From Telopea speciosissima (lineage: Eukaryota; Streptophyta; Magnoliopsida; Proteales; Proteaceae), in NCBI RefSeq assembly GCF_018873765.1, contig NC_057924.1, positions 2,666,001 through 2,730,000 on the forward strand: a stretch of 64,000 bases of DNA. Direction: 5' to 3'. The first letter of the stretch is position 1; every line of letters starts with the position of its first letter. The position numbers and the translations under genes were made by a program. Of this stretch, positions 24,041 to 45,171 are shown piece by piece. Below the pieces are notes generated by a model. That model was given only the letters and a program-made list of their open reading frames with translations. It was not told the DNA's origin and ran no database searches.

Positions 24041-26797
24041 TCAAACTCTCAATTTATCAGCAATCCCACCTGTTTCAATAGATTTATCTTCCATTGAGAT
24101 TTCCCTGGCCAAGATAACATAAGTCTGGAAATTGGGAGGAAAATTCCTAGATTCCATAATGTGAAGAAACTTCATGCACACATCTGACCCACCCTCCTTC
24201 AGCAACCCATCAATCAGGACCGTCCAAACAATCTCATCCGGATTCCACTGTCCTTCAAGCATACCGTCAAAAATTTCTTGAGCTTCTTCCACCCTGCTTG
24301 CTTTGCAGAGAGCACAAAGCAATTCTGTATACATATCCAAATGCAGCTTAAAACCATTAAACTCCATCGTATTAAAGAATTCTAAGGCAAGGTCAACTTT
24401 CAAATCCTTGCAATAAGCAACTAGTAAAGAACCGTATATTTCTTTATTTGGAATCAAGCCTTTTTCTTTCATGCTTGTTACCAGCTGATCTGCTACATTA
24501 TACTGTCCTTCTTTACACAAACCGTTCACAAGGGTACTGTAGGTATCAACAGTAGGCTCACATCCATTTTCTAGCAGCCTAACCAAAAGATCAGATACCA
24601 CATCAAAACTCATATCCTTCTCATGCAAGCTGCAAGTATGAACTGCTTCATCCTGGTGCACACAATTCTCTGAAAGCAAATGGCGTTCTCTAAGCAACCC
24701 TTTGACCAACACACTGTAAGTTCGGTAGTTGGGTCTGCAGCCCATGTTAATCATCCTCCGTAGAAGTGAGAATGCATGATCTAGCCTACCTAACTTAACA
24801 AAACCATCAATGATGGAAGTATATGAAACCTGATCAAGAACCAGCCCTTTTCCCTCTATTTCTCTTACTAAAGCCTCTGCATCCACTGCATTACCTTCTT
24901 GACACAAACCATGAATTACTGAACTGTAGGTGTGAAGATTTGGAGGGCAATTGCACTTTTCCATTTCATGAATGATCTTAAATGCAAGATGGGTGCCACC
25001 ATTCCTACACAGCCCATCAATCAAAGTTGAGTAGGTAATGACATTCGGCAACAGTCCTTGGTCAACCATTCTATTACAGAGTTTCTCTGCTTCAGATAGC
25101 CTGTTCTCTTTGGACAAACCATTAATTATGGCATTGTATATTTCTACATTGGGGTCGCAAGCATTTTCCTCCATCCTCTCCATTAAGGACAAGGCAACAT
25201 CCACCTTCCCCTCCTTACAGTATCCATCAATTAAAGCTCCATAACTGACCTGGTTTGGCCTTAAACCTTGTTCCTTCATTTTGTTAAAAAGATTAGAAGC
25301 AACATCCAATTTCCCCCCCTTGCAAAATCCAGAAACAAGTTCAGTATAAGTCCATTCATCTGGGTCAAAACCATTCTCTTTCACCATTTCCAACATTCTC
25401 ATCGCATTGGTCAGCTTACCCTTTTTGCAGTATCCTTTGATGAGTGTGTTATAAGTTATTAGCGTTGGAGAGGGACCGACCTTCAACATTTTATTGAAGA
25501 GAGACATTGCATTTTCAATCTTACTCATTGAACAAAACCCCTTTATTATTTCATTGTAGGTCTGCGTGTTTGGCAAGCCACCACGTTTCTCCATCCAGTG
25601 AAAAATCTTGAGAGCAGACTCAAATCTTCCTTGCACACACAACTCATTTATCAAGGCATTGTAAGTAACTGTATTTGGAGCCAGACCATCTTTCAACATC
25701 TTATGGTATAATCCAATTGCCACCTCAAGCTTGCCTGATTCAGACAACGCACTGATCAGAGCCGTATAGGTTTGTACATTTGGGTAGCACCCCCTCTTCC
25801 TCATATCAGCCATCATGTCACAGGCCTCCTTGGCTCGACCTGTCTTGCATAATGAACTAATAGGGACAGTATATGTATATACTGTAGGTTCAACACCTTT
25901 CTCAATCATTTCCCTGAGCATGTCCAGTGCTTCTTCTATCCTCCCCTCATTGCATAGACCATTAATCAAGACAGAATATGTCACGGAGTTTGGATCACAG
26001 CCCTCCTTGACCATACGATCAAGTAACCCGAAAGCTGAATCTAGATCATGGTTCCTACAACAACCAAGAATCAAAGATGTGTAGGTGAAAACATCAGGCT
26101 TCATATCATACTGAAAAATCCTACTTAAAATGACCTCAGCTTCTTGAACCTTTCCCTTCTTACAGAGTATATTGATCAGGGTATTGAATGTCAAAAGACT
26201 AGGCTCCACCCCGCGGCTCAGCATCTGCGTATACACATTTTGAGCAGCGGCTACCATCTCAAACTTACCCAACTGAAGCAATAACGTATTGTAGGAATAC
26301 AAACTAAACGCGAACCCCTTTACACTGATCTCATTCAAAAAACCCAATACCCTTGTGATTTCTCCATCGTTTCGACAAGCCTTGATCATTAATATCCTTA
26401 CATGATCAGCGGGCGGAAAGAGTTGGTCACGAAGAAGCCGATTTAACAACACAATAAAACAATCCAAGCTGTGTTTGTAGAAAGGTCTCTTAGAGACCCA
26501 GTAGAAGAACTGCAACGCAGTTTCTGAATCCTTGTGAATATCGAGAATCCTGGAGACGTGATTGGGTGTCAGTTCTGAACTCAGACATTTAAGTTCAGAA
26601 CTGCCTCGCCATTGAGGGCCGCTTAAGATCCCACAAACCTTAGAAACAAGGTAGGAAAAATCTTTTTGCCCCGAAGATAAATGAAATTCGGAAGACACGT
26701 TCGGTTCCGATGAAAATCTGAAAATTTGGAGTGAACCCAATAGAGTGCAGTGCTTGCAGGAATGAATTAAAGATGGGTTCTTAAGGGGCTTTACCAT
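24041..26797 (-). CDS. P-type pentatricopeptide repeat protein (At5g65560-like), 918 aa
   Basis: One uninterrupted frame, no intron, ATG at 26797. After a basic, Ser-rich N-terminus (possible mitochondrial or plastid targeting; residues RFSSEP near 30) come about 20 PPR motifs from roughly residue 165 to 895. Nearly all are exactly 35 residues with the core pattern TYNxLIxGxCKxGK and end in PN or PD, so this is a pure P-class protein without E, DYW or SMR domains. Motif 16 carries about 24 extra residues (HLLSENCVHQDEAVHTCSLH region). P-class PPR proteins bind organellar RNA in sequence-specific fashion to aid stability, splicing or translation; the target here is unknown. Length and repeat order fit Arabidopsis At5g65560 (about 915 aa). 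An 8-codon upstream frame overlaps the start codon. I am confident of the family, less so of orthology. Confidence 0.95.
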   Translation of the reverse strand: MVKPLKNPSLIHSCKHCTLLGSLQIFRFSSEPNVSSEFHLSSGQKDFSYLVSKVCGILSGPQWRGSSELKCLSSELTPNHVSRILDIHKDSETALQFFYWVSKRPFYKHSLDCFIVLLNRLLRDQLFPPADHVRILMIKACRNDGEITRVLGFLNEISVKGFAFSLYSYNTLLLQLGKFEMVAAAQNVYTQMLSRGVEPSLLTFNTLINILCKKGKVQEAEVILSRIFQYDMKPDVFTYTSLILGCCRNHDLDSAFGLLDRMVKEGCDPNSVTYSVLINGLCNEGRIEEALDMLREMIEKGVEPTVYTYTVPISSLCKTGRAKEACDMMADMRKRGCYPNVQTYTALISALSESGKLEVAIGLYHKMLKDGLAPNTVTYNALINELCVQGRFESALKIFHWMEKRGGLPNTQTYNEIIKGFCSMSKIENAMSLFNKMLKVGPSPTLITYNTLIKGYCKKGKLTNAMRMLEMVKENGFDPDEWTYTELVSGFCKGGKLDVASNLFNKMKEQGLRPNQVSYGALIDGYCKEGKVDVALSLMERMEENACDPNVEIYNAIINGLSKENRLSEAEKLCNRMVDQGLLPNVITYSTLIDGLCRNGGTHLAFKIIHEMEKCNCPPNLHTYSSVIHGLCQEGNAVDAEALVREIEGKGLVLDQVSYTSIIDGFVKLGRLDHAFSLLRRMINMGCRPNYRTYSVLVKGLLRERHLLSENCVHQDEAVHTCSLHEKDMSFDVVSDLLVRLLENGCEPTVDTYSTLVNGLCKEGQYNVADQLVTSMKEKGLIPNKEIYGSLLVAYCKDLKVDLALEFFNTMEFNGFKLHLDMYTELLCALCKASRVEEAQEIFDGMLEGQWNPDEIVWTVLIDGLLKEGGSDVCMKFLHIMESRNFPPNFQTYVILAREISMEDKSIETGGIADKLRV

Positions 26798-26820
26798 TTC
26801 GAGCGATGACCATTCATGAG
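26794..26820 (-). promoter_or_regulatory. Short upstream ORF overlapping the PPR start
   Basis: On the minus strand, ATG AAT GGT CAT CGC TCG AAA TGG TAA runs into the PPR start codon in another frame, and a second out-of-frame ATG lies within it. If the transcript begins upstream, both would be met before the main ATG and could lower translation. Confidence 0.45.
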
Positions 26821-27505
26821 TTTCAGAAGATGTAAGCCATTGAATAAGTGCCGGTTATTCTAGTATTTCTTATGCAGATCCAGCAACGTTGAAGAGCCAA
26901 TTGGCGAGCTCAGGCTTTCAGGCTTAGGTAGCCAAATGAAAACGCAGTCAATGAAAGCCGCCGATAGAATTAGAGAGAGGCGAGGTCCAACTGTGGAATG
27001 ACTCTTGTTGATGCCAACGCCCCCAACAATGCACCATTCTGTCTTCAACCAAATACTGTGAGAAGAACGCCGTGGAGGCGTGGATAATCAGAGGATGCAA
27101 GAAAAGCATCTCACGCAGGGTACCTTCAATGGTTCCCTTCAAGGTTCGAGCCCAAGGTGAAAGGAGAATCTCTTTTCCTTTATTCCCTTCTCCCCTGTAT
27201 AACACCAATAAGATTTCAAGAAAGAAGATAGTTCGCTGTGGGCAATGTGCGCCCTGCGCCCTCACACAGAGAGGGTCGAAATGACAACCCACCCCCTTGA
27301 AAGGCAATAATGATTGTTATATTGATGCCGCCACACGCGCAGGTCCCCCCCCTCCTCCGCCCACCCCCCACCCCCCACCCCACAAAGAACTCTTACCCAT
27401 AAGATTAAGAATCCAACCATATCAACAAGAATGAATAATAGCTTTAGAGCATTATGATTATACACATGATGTGTTAGTAAGAAAACGGACAGTGCCCTTA
27501 GAATT

Positions 27506-27532
27506 GGGGTGGGGTGGGGTGGGGTGGGGTGG
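27506..27532. repeat. (GGGGT)n microsatellite
   Basis: Five GGGGT units in a row with G-rich flanks. A C-rich stretch lies at 27348-27380. Confidence 0.85.
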
Positions 27533-29603
27533 GGGGCACTACTCACAGCAGAAATGCAATTGCTTTCTTTTTTCTAATTTGATTGTGAGAGGTCAGTTTA
27601 ATGTTATTTTCAAACATAGAACCCTTTTTATGGAAAAATAAATAAATAAATTATTAAGTGATACGGGTAAAATGAATCAGCCACTCACAGTGTGACATGT
27701 GGATCTTTTTTGCCAAGTCAAAATCCTCCGAAATAGAAACCAACTCTCAATATGATACTTACTAATTCTATTCTACTCAGAATAGAAAACCGGTTTCGTA
27801 ATATCTTAGCGGTCTGAAAAGGCTCGATATATCAGGAACTCAGTTCTTAAATAGACAAGGGGTCTCACACCCACATGACCTTTGAATATAAAAGCTTGAC
27901 TCAAGAAAAATCTTCCACATGTACTCCGTCTCCCAAAAAGAAACTATTAACTCGGGCAAAACAATGATCTAAAGAGGGACTCTCATCACTGCCTTATAAC
28001 ACAAGATTTCACTATAAATAGAGCCTCATTCGAACATGTATGGATCGAACTCTATCCTATGTGGTTTCACTCTACAATTCTTCATTGTTGCTAGAAAACT
28101 AACTTAGGCATTAGGAAGTTCCCCTGGAATGTATCTCTGGTGTCTGTTCTCTGAATCTTGTAGGTTTGCCGATGTCCGCTAGTTATATAGCCGTCATTGC
28201 AATTTTTCTGCTGCAACACTAGGCAAATAAAACAGTTTCAACATCCAATTTATGAGCAATAGATACATTTTCCCTGAATCTCTTAACAAAACATATAGAG
28301 TTAAAACACTACATGATTTGAGAAACATCATACAACAAATTAATAAGTTCTCAATGCCATTTTTTAGCATTTTTTGCTTTGACCAATTTACAATTTCTTG
28401 ACAATCTGTCCAAACTACTGTTTGTAGTCTCTGGTATACTCCTCGTATCTCTAATTCTTGAAAATTCCTTAAAAACCATTATCTACGTAGGCTACAACAA
28501 AGTGAGAGTGAAACAATAACATAACAGCCCATATTGCAGTTCCAGATGTTGATACATAATTGCCATCATAGATGACAAAACATGATACCTCTGTTGATAA
28601 CCATGTTTATCAAATTTTGACAAGGTAGTAGCATCCATGATAATCAACTCAACAAGGTAACAAATATCTAGTGTAAGGAAAAACTCTGATCTTAGACCTC
28701 AATACCTCATAGTCCAACAACCAGGATCAGTTTAGAAAACTCACATGATAGGATACCATGCCAAACCGTTTCAACTTCCTTTAAACACACATACAATATG
28801 CCCACATTTTGGAGGATGGAGCGAAATGGGTTTTTGGATTTGAAGTTGGAAGTTGAAAACAATGAAGACTTGACCATTGGTAGCCATTTTATTTATTTTT
28901 TTTAATTTATCAAACTTTTATATAGACTAAGTTTGATATACATAGCCCTTCTTGTTGGTAACCAGATTTATTTGCAACTAGCAAGTTCTTGATGTCTTGC
29001 CATCGGCAGGCAAATTCCGATGCCCACTCCCTAGCTTGGAAAGCTTTGTCTTTATAGTTTGCTTGTAATATCTTTGCAATCTACTTGTGATGAAAGGAAT
29101 TCTATATTCAAAACCTGCCTTTGAATCTTTTAAAATCTGAATACTTATTATGAGAAAATAGTTAATGCTTTTGCAATCTCTCTCCTATCCTTCCCCCTCA
29201 ACACACTCTATTCATTCTCTTGTCCTCTATTCGATGAAATGTCTCGTACCCCCTCAATTGGTGGAGCATATAGATACCAAGACACACGGGCATTGTGCCA
29301 ATACCTTCTCATCATTTTATTAAAAAAAATACATTTTGTTTAGTACAAGTTATTAAATTAAAAAAACTATATCTCTATAACACATTTGCGTAAAAGTACC
29401 TTACTATTTATCCACCCACAAAATTGGTGGTTTTTAGAGTATGTATTCAGACCAATCAAATGAGAGCACCAAAAGGGCATCACACGATTCGTATATAAGG
29501 GGCCCACATGACAAGGAAGAAAGAGAACGTAAGTGGGTTCATGACAATCGAAGATTGCCCATCATTTTCCAATTGTTGTGATTCATACAATTTTAACTAA
29601 TTA

Positions 29604-29871
29604 GGAAAAGAAGGAGAGGTGAATGGAATAATATGGACAATCTACTTAGATGGCAAAGGTTTATTCTATATTTTTTTTAATAGATAAAGCTTGGTATAAT
29701 ATGGATAGTGACAATAAATTATGATAATCCGACTTTGGAAAAGAAGGGGGAGGAGAATGGAATAATATGGACAATCTACTTACATGGCAAAGGTTTAATA
29801 TATGTTTTTAATGGGTAAAGCTTGGTGTAATATGCATAGTGACAATAAGTTATCATTATCCTATGAGACAC
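29604..29871. repeat. Two-copy tandem repeat, about 134 bp
   Basis: AAAAGAAGG, GAATGGAATAATATGGACAA, CTACTTA-ATGGCAAAGGTTTA, TAAAGCTTGGT and ATAGTGACAATAA recur in the same order with an offset of 134 bp. The copies show scattered substitutions and indels. Confidence 0.85.
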
Positions 29872-30445
29872 GGGATAAAAATCTTTTTCATATGTGACAA
29901 AAAGTAATGACTAGGATAACTTTTATGTTACCCAAATAACCCAATATTGTATAAAGGTTCGAGCCAATAAGTACAACTGTCTTAGTGCCAAGCTTGAGAT
30001 AACCAACCGCGATTACACTAAGCAAGACCTCTTTTTAATAACTTTGGATGAAAATAATTGGTGTTGGTGATTTTCACTGGATTAAATGGGAATCAAGATG
30101 GGATAATTTATTTATTTATCTAATGAATGAAAATTGAAATCAGTTAGTGTTGATTCTAATTCGAATTGGATCAGAATTGACTTGAATTGGTCTTGTAAAC
30201 CTTAGAATCGGCCCATTTGATATGAAAACCGAGCAATCCGATGAGAAAAAACTTGTAATGGTTGGATTAAAACGTCCAAAATTAAAATCGGTCGCGATCG
30301 AATTTGATTTGAATAGGCCGATTCAATCAATCCGATTCCGATTTTTGAAAGAATAGTATGAATTGACAACTGAGTTTGAATACATCGGAGACATGATTTA
30401 TAGGGCATCGTATCACAACCATTGAAAGCATGGGCCAACATGTAT

Positions 30446-31258
30446 TAGAGGTGTCAATTGGTCGGTTCGGGTTTGTTTCGGTCAGTCCTAATCAGCCCTC
30501 TACTTTAGCATCCCACACTGTGACCGACTTATTTAAATAATCAATCCTCATAGACTAGGCATGGTTTTATTTATGAATAGTCGGTCGGGTACCAATCTAT
30601 AATCGGGTTCGTACTGAACGAATTATAAACAGGCTAAATGTGCCTATAAACGGGCTCAAACTAAATGAACTACAATCGGACTATACAAGTTTGCTCTATA
30701 TAGCTCCAAACAAGTTTCAGTTCTTTGAAATGAAACACAAACTTACTTGAGAGAATGTTCCATATTGAGGTAACGGTTAAATAAGTAAATCTCAATGCTT
30801 TTGGTTTCTATGGGCCTCAATCTTAATGAACATACATATTATGGCATTTCAAATAATATAAAAGGCCTTGATTATATGCTTCATTTATTTTTGACTCATC
30901 AACTTCAGAATGCATTAGTATTCAATTATCAATTCTATGTTTTTACTTGGCTCATATTACTTTATATATAGGTTACGTAATGCGAGAAGGTAAATGAATC
31001 GAGAAGATTAAGAAAAAGAAAATATTTTGTATAAAATAAGAAATTTAAGGGATAATTGGGGTAAAACAATTGTTTAATAAATGGGCTTAAACGTGTCGGT
31101 CCTTAAACATGTCGGGCTTAGTCGAGTGTCCATCGGTTCATCCCCTTGCATCGTGAACGAGACATTTAGCTAACATGTTGGGCCTTAAACCCGATACGGG
31201 CTTTCACTGATCGAGACAAATTGGTCCTACCGGTGTGGGCTTATAATAGACACCCCCA
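30446..31258. mobile_element. Non-autonomous hAT element, 813 bp
   Basis: Starts TAGAGGTGTCAATTGG; the reverse complement of its end is TGGGGGTGTCTATT. The flanks ACATGTAT (30438-30445) and ACATATAT (31259-31266) match at 7 of 8 positions, fitting an aged 8-bp hAT target duplication. Subterminal CGGTTCGGG and CGGGCTTA words are repeated. No transposase frame. It ends about 650 bp upstream of the aminotransferase start codon. Confidence 0.75.
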
Positions 31259-31304
31259 ACATATATTATATAGAGTGGGTCCCATTGTTTCAATGGCTAT
31301 CATT

Positions 31305-31476
31305 GGCCTAGGCCGGGCCGGGTTCAGCCCAAGGCCTCAACCCTAATTCAACCCGACCCGACCCTGACTCAGGGACAGTAATTTCCGGCCCTTATCCGCC
31401 CTCTGGGTTAGGTATCTCAGCCCAGACCCTGTTTGGGCTCAGGGCGGGTTTAGGCCAGGCCAAACTTGCACCCCTA
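31305..31476. mobile_element. hAT-like terminal fragment near the aminotransferase promoter
   Basis: Ends CTTGCACCCCTA, close to the TIR of the other elements, and is packed with GGCCGGGCCGGG, CCCGACCCG and GGGCTCAGGG words like the subterminal DNA of the 36159-39101 element. The opposite TIR is missing, so it is probably truncated. Confidence 0.45.
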
Positions 31477-31479
31477 GCC

Positions 31480-31914
31480 GTGACCAATGAATATTCCTAC
31501 CAAACGCCAGGTAAATGTAAAGAGCGGAGAAATTTCTTTACTTTTCGTGGGTCACTCCCACTCGACTCGGCCATTCGCAGTCGCAGGTCCTACTTTTCCA
31601 CTTTCCCACACTCATTTTTTTTTGGGGTAAATCCACTTTCCCACACTGACTGTACAAATACCCAATAGTTTCTCCGTTTTATTTTCAGAGTTAAAACACT
31701 CCCTTCTCGGCTTCTCCATTCACCAAGAGCTTCAGGGCTTCAAGCGGCGCTTTGCTTACGAAGAATCTGCAAAGGTGATCCTCAAACCTCGACTGAAGTC
31801 ACTCTCTTCTCTGTAAAGAAATTTTAGTTCATTTTTTTTTCCTTGATTGAATTCTCTTTGCTTATGAGAAGATTTTTTTTTTTGGTTGGAATCCCCGCAT
31901 GTAGTTCGGAGAAA
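31480..31914 (+). promoter_or_regulatory. Promoter and 5' leader of the aminotransferase gene
   Basis: GC-richer DNA leads into the start at 31915. CTGCAAAG|GTGATCC (near 31771) and GCATGTAG|TTCGGAG (near 31904) could be the donor and acceptor of a 5' UTR intron. If unspliced, an in-frame ATG at 31864 would add 17 residues (MRRFFFLVGIPACSSEK). No TATA box is convincing. Confidence 0.45.
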
Positions 31915-42485
<10,571 letters not shown>

Positions 42486-45171
42486 GCTTAGTTGTGCTTG
42501 ATAGAAATGGTATCTTGGGATGGAGCTAATAATAGTCTCCAGTAGTCTAGTTTTTTGTCTCTTCACAGTTTTCCTCTTCTAATTAAAACTGCTGCTAAAC
42601 TATTTCCTCTAGTTTTCTAATGTTCAATACTTCAGATTCAAAATATTTGCCAGAAATTAGGTGTTATAAATACCTGGATACACTCTCCTACTATGGATAA
42701 GAATAGACAGAATATTACTAAATTTTACAGAAAAAGGGGTTCCTGCACTGGCAGACTAGAACTTGGCCTGCATGCCTATAATTGCCACTTGGCAAGTTGG
42801 ATGGGGTTGAAATTTTGTGAACATTAAACCTCAAGTCCCAGCTCGCATATAAGTTTCAGCTCAAATGGGGTTTGGTAAGTGGGAAAATATAGCATTAAAT
42901 AACTAAGAGAGAGCTAGTAGTGATCAAAATCCCAGTCAGCGTGCACAAATACACGGGGATGTATGCCAAAACCTACCTGAAATTGAGTGTAAGGTTACAT
43001 CAGGCCAACCCTCTCTATTCAACAGTTGCAAAATCGCCACATCGTCTTTTCTTGCGGTGAAAATAGGTGTGCTTGACCATGGATTTTTGGCCAACACATA
43101 TCTTAATGAAGTTGGTATGTGTCATTTTTCGAAAAGGGGTTGGGGACTTGGGGTTGTCTAGGCTGTTGAAATTGCTTTCAAGTCAAGGAAAAAAAAAAAG
43201 AAAAGAAAGTTTCATAATCATGATTGTAAAAGCCAACTAAAACTTTTACCATATTTAATAAGGGAAGCAGTTTTCTGTCCGGGAGTGTGGCTTACGCCAG
43301 CACTCCCATGTGTCTATCTCTCTCTTCCTTAAAACAAGGGGGTAGAGGTGTCTTGTCACATGGGGAGGAGAGAGATAGAATCATGGGAGTGCTGGCGGAG
43401 GCTACACTCCCGGATCGATCTTTTTTCCATTTAATAATTTACTTTACTTTGAATCAAATGAATCACATCCACCAAATGACTTTGGAGAAGTACTATATCA
43501 TTTAGGTCACAGCAGATACTCCACACAGTAGGACCTTTATCCCCTGAGGGTCGTTGATTGGTACGGTTGTGCGATTCCTCTCATAGGGGGTTTGAAATGA
43601 TTATTCCACCCTTTGACCAAACACATTGCTCAGGTGAGATCCACTCTCTTTTATTAGAGGCACTAGGGAACCGTACCGGGCAGGGGAGCCGTAGGTGATA
43701 AAAATTCCCACATAGTATGATAACCTTCGTGACATCTACCAATGGATAGAAATGACAGAAGAGAGGTCTCTAAGAATGACGTTTTTTTGAGGTTTTCAAT
43801 ATCTTAAGCTGAATCATGTTAGCATCAGATAATTCAGTTAAAAACATCATTAAAGCCAAGGAAAATGGCTGTCCTTGGTTCCAGAAATTTGCAACTATTT
43901 TCCCTCTATAAGCCATTTAGGATTTATGCCACTTGTATAAACTTGAAATGATTCAACTATTCTGCAACCCAAGGGTAAACCATGATGCTCAACAGAACTA
44001 AAAACCTTAACAACTTCACAATCTTACTGAAAGATGAAGACACGTTGTGCACTCGGAAGTTCTTCCATGAAGTTATGGACCTATGTCCATTTTGGAACAC
44101 TCTTGTTCAGGAAATGCTGAATCTTCTACATCACTCAGTTATCTTCAAACCTAAGAATGCTGAATCTTCATCACTCAGTTCAAGGTAGACCATATGATGT
44201 ACAGTATCATTTTGGTACAAGTCCCATTATACACTGATTACTAGTCAAATTTGAACTCCACTCAAAGTTGGTCTCGCGACAATATAAAACTTTAAAGATT
44301 CATTATAAAAATAAATGAATGGCTAAAAATACAACAAAAATATACCAAAACATTTATTGAATTTTTTTTTTTTTGGGGTTACATATCGACATGTTCTCAA
44401 TTTAGACCAAGCACTTTCTATTCAATAATTGCATGTCAAATCAGCTTTCCATGTGACAAATTAAGTGGACCGACCAGGAGGTGTGTACATCGCTCTCACA
44501 CACACACTCTCCTCCCTAACCATGAAATACTCTCTCCCATGCACCCATTGGGTTGGCATGGGAGATTCCAATACATGTCACCTGCATTTAGACCCCCTCC
44601 CCTCCCCCCATGATTTTATTACTGCACATAATGTCTTGGAAAATAATTATGAGATTCACTTCAAAGTTGAACCCACACAACCAGAACATGACATGAAGGT
44701 TCTGTTCAGATCCAGCACCCACTTGTCTGCACTGCCCACCACTCTGAAACATAAGTCAATCAGCTTGGTAACAATGCTTACTTGATCATATGGTACTACA
44801 AAATCCAGCATTCAACTTTCTATTCATAACATGCATTAACCAATGGAGAATATTATTACAATGATAGGAGTTTTTGGAAGGGTTTTTTTCGTCAATGGCA
44901 CCATCAGAAATCGACAATTAGCTCTTCAAAACCACCACCACCGACTTTTTCTTTGATCAGTGAACAACACTGAACAATCATAAGTGAACAACTAAAAGAA
45001 CACAAATAAATAGACAGAGGCTTAAGGTATAGAAAGGAGATTTATACTACTGACAGAAGCTGTTCCTAATTTTCAAAGATCTTAAAGAGTTTTTTCCCCC
45101 TATTTTCCCTTTTTTTCAAACTTTAAAACAGAAAGAAAAGAAAATTAAATACATACAAATATGACTTCACA
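42486..45171. other. Intergenic between convergent genes
   Basis: Holds the 3' UTRs of the aminotransferase gene (+) and the SAM-domain gene (-), one foldback element (43279-43413) and a member of a dispersed repeat (about 42770-42900). Open frames near 43982-44188 and 44465-44785 have no family signature. Confidence 0.6.
43279..43413. mobile_element. Foldback MITE
   Basis: CCGGGAGTGTGGCTTACGCC then AGCACTCCCATG at the left is the inverse of CATGGGAGTGCTGGCGGAGG then CTACACTCCCGG at the right; CTATCTCTCTC and GAGAGAGATAG are inverted inside it. No target duplication was confirmed. Confidence 0.8.

Larger units (their letters stand above)
26821..30437. other. Intergenic between the PPR gene and the aminotransferase gene
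   Basis: No supportable gene. Open frames around 26860-27546 have no family signature; part may be PPR promoter and leader. It holds a (GGGGT)n run at 27506-27532 and a two-copy tandem repeat at 29604-29871. Confidence 0.5.

Noticed and set aside
26948..27307. 119-codon minus-strand frame upstream of the PPR gene
   Set aside because: No recognisable domain, overlaps other equally long frames, and is more likely leader or promoter DNA.
31843..31914. Longer N-terminus of the aminotransferase beginning upstream of 31915
   Set aside because: The frame is open and an ATG exists at 31864, but plausible splice sites suggest the stretch is a 5' UTR intron, and the start at 31915 gives the usual length.
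44465..44785. 106-codon plus-strand frame between the convergent genes
   Set aside because: No domain or codon-use support; likely chance.
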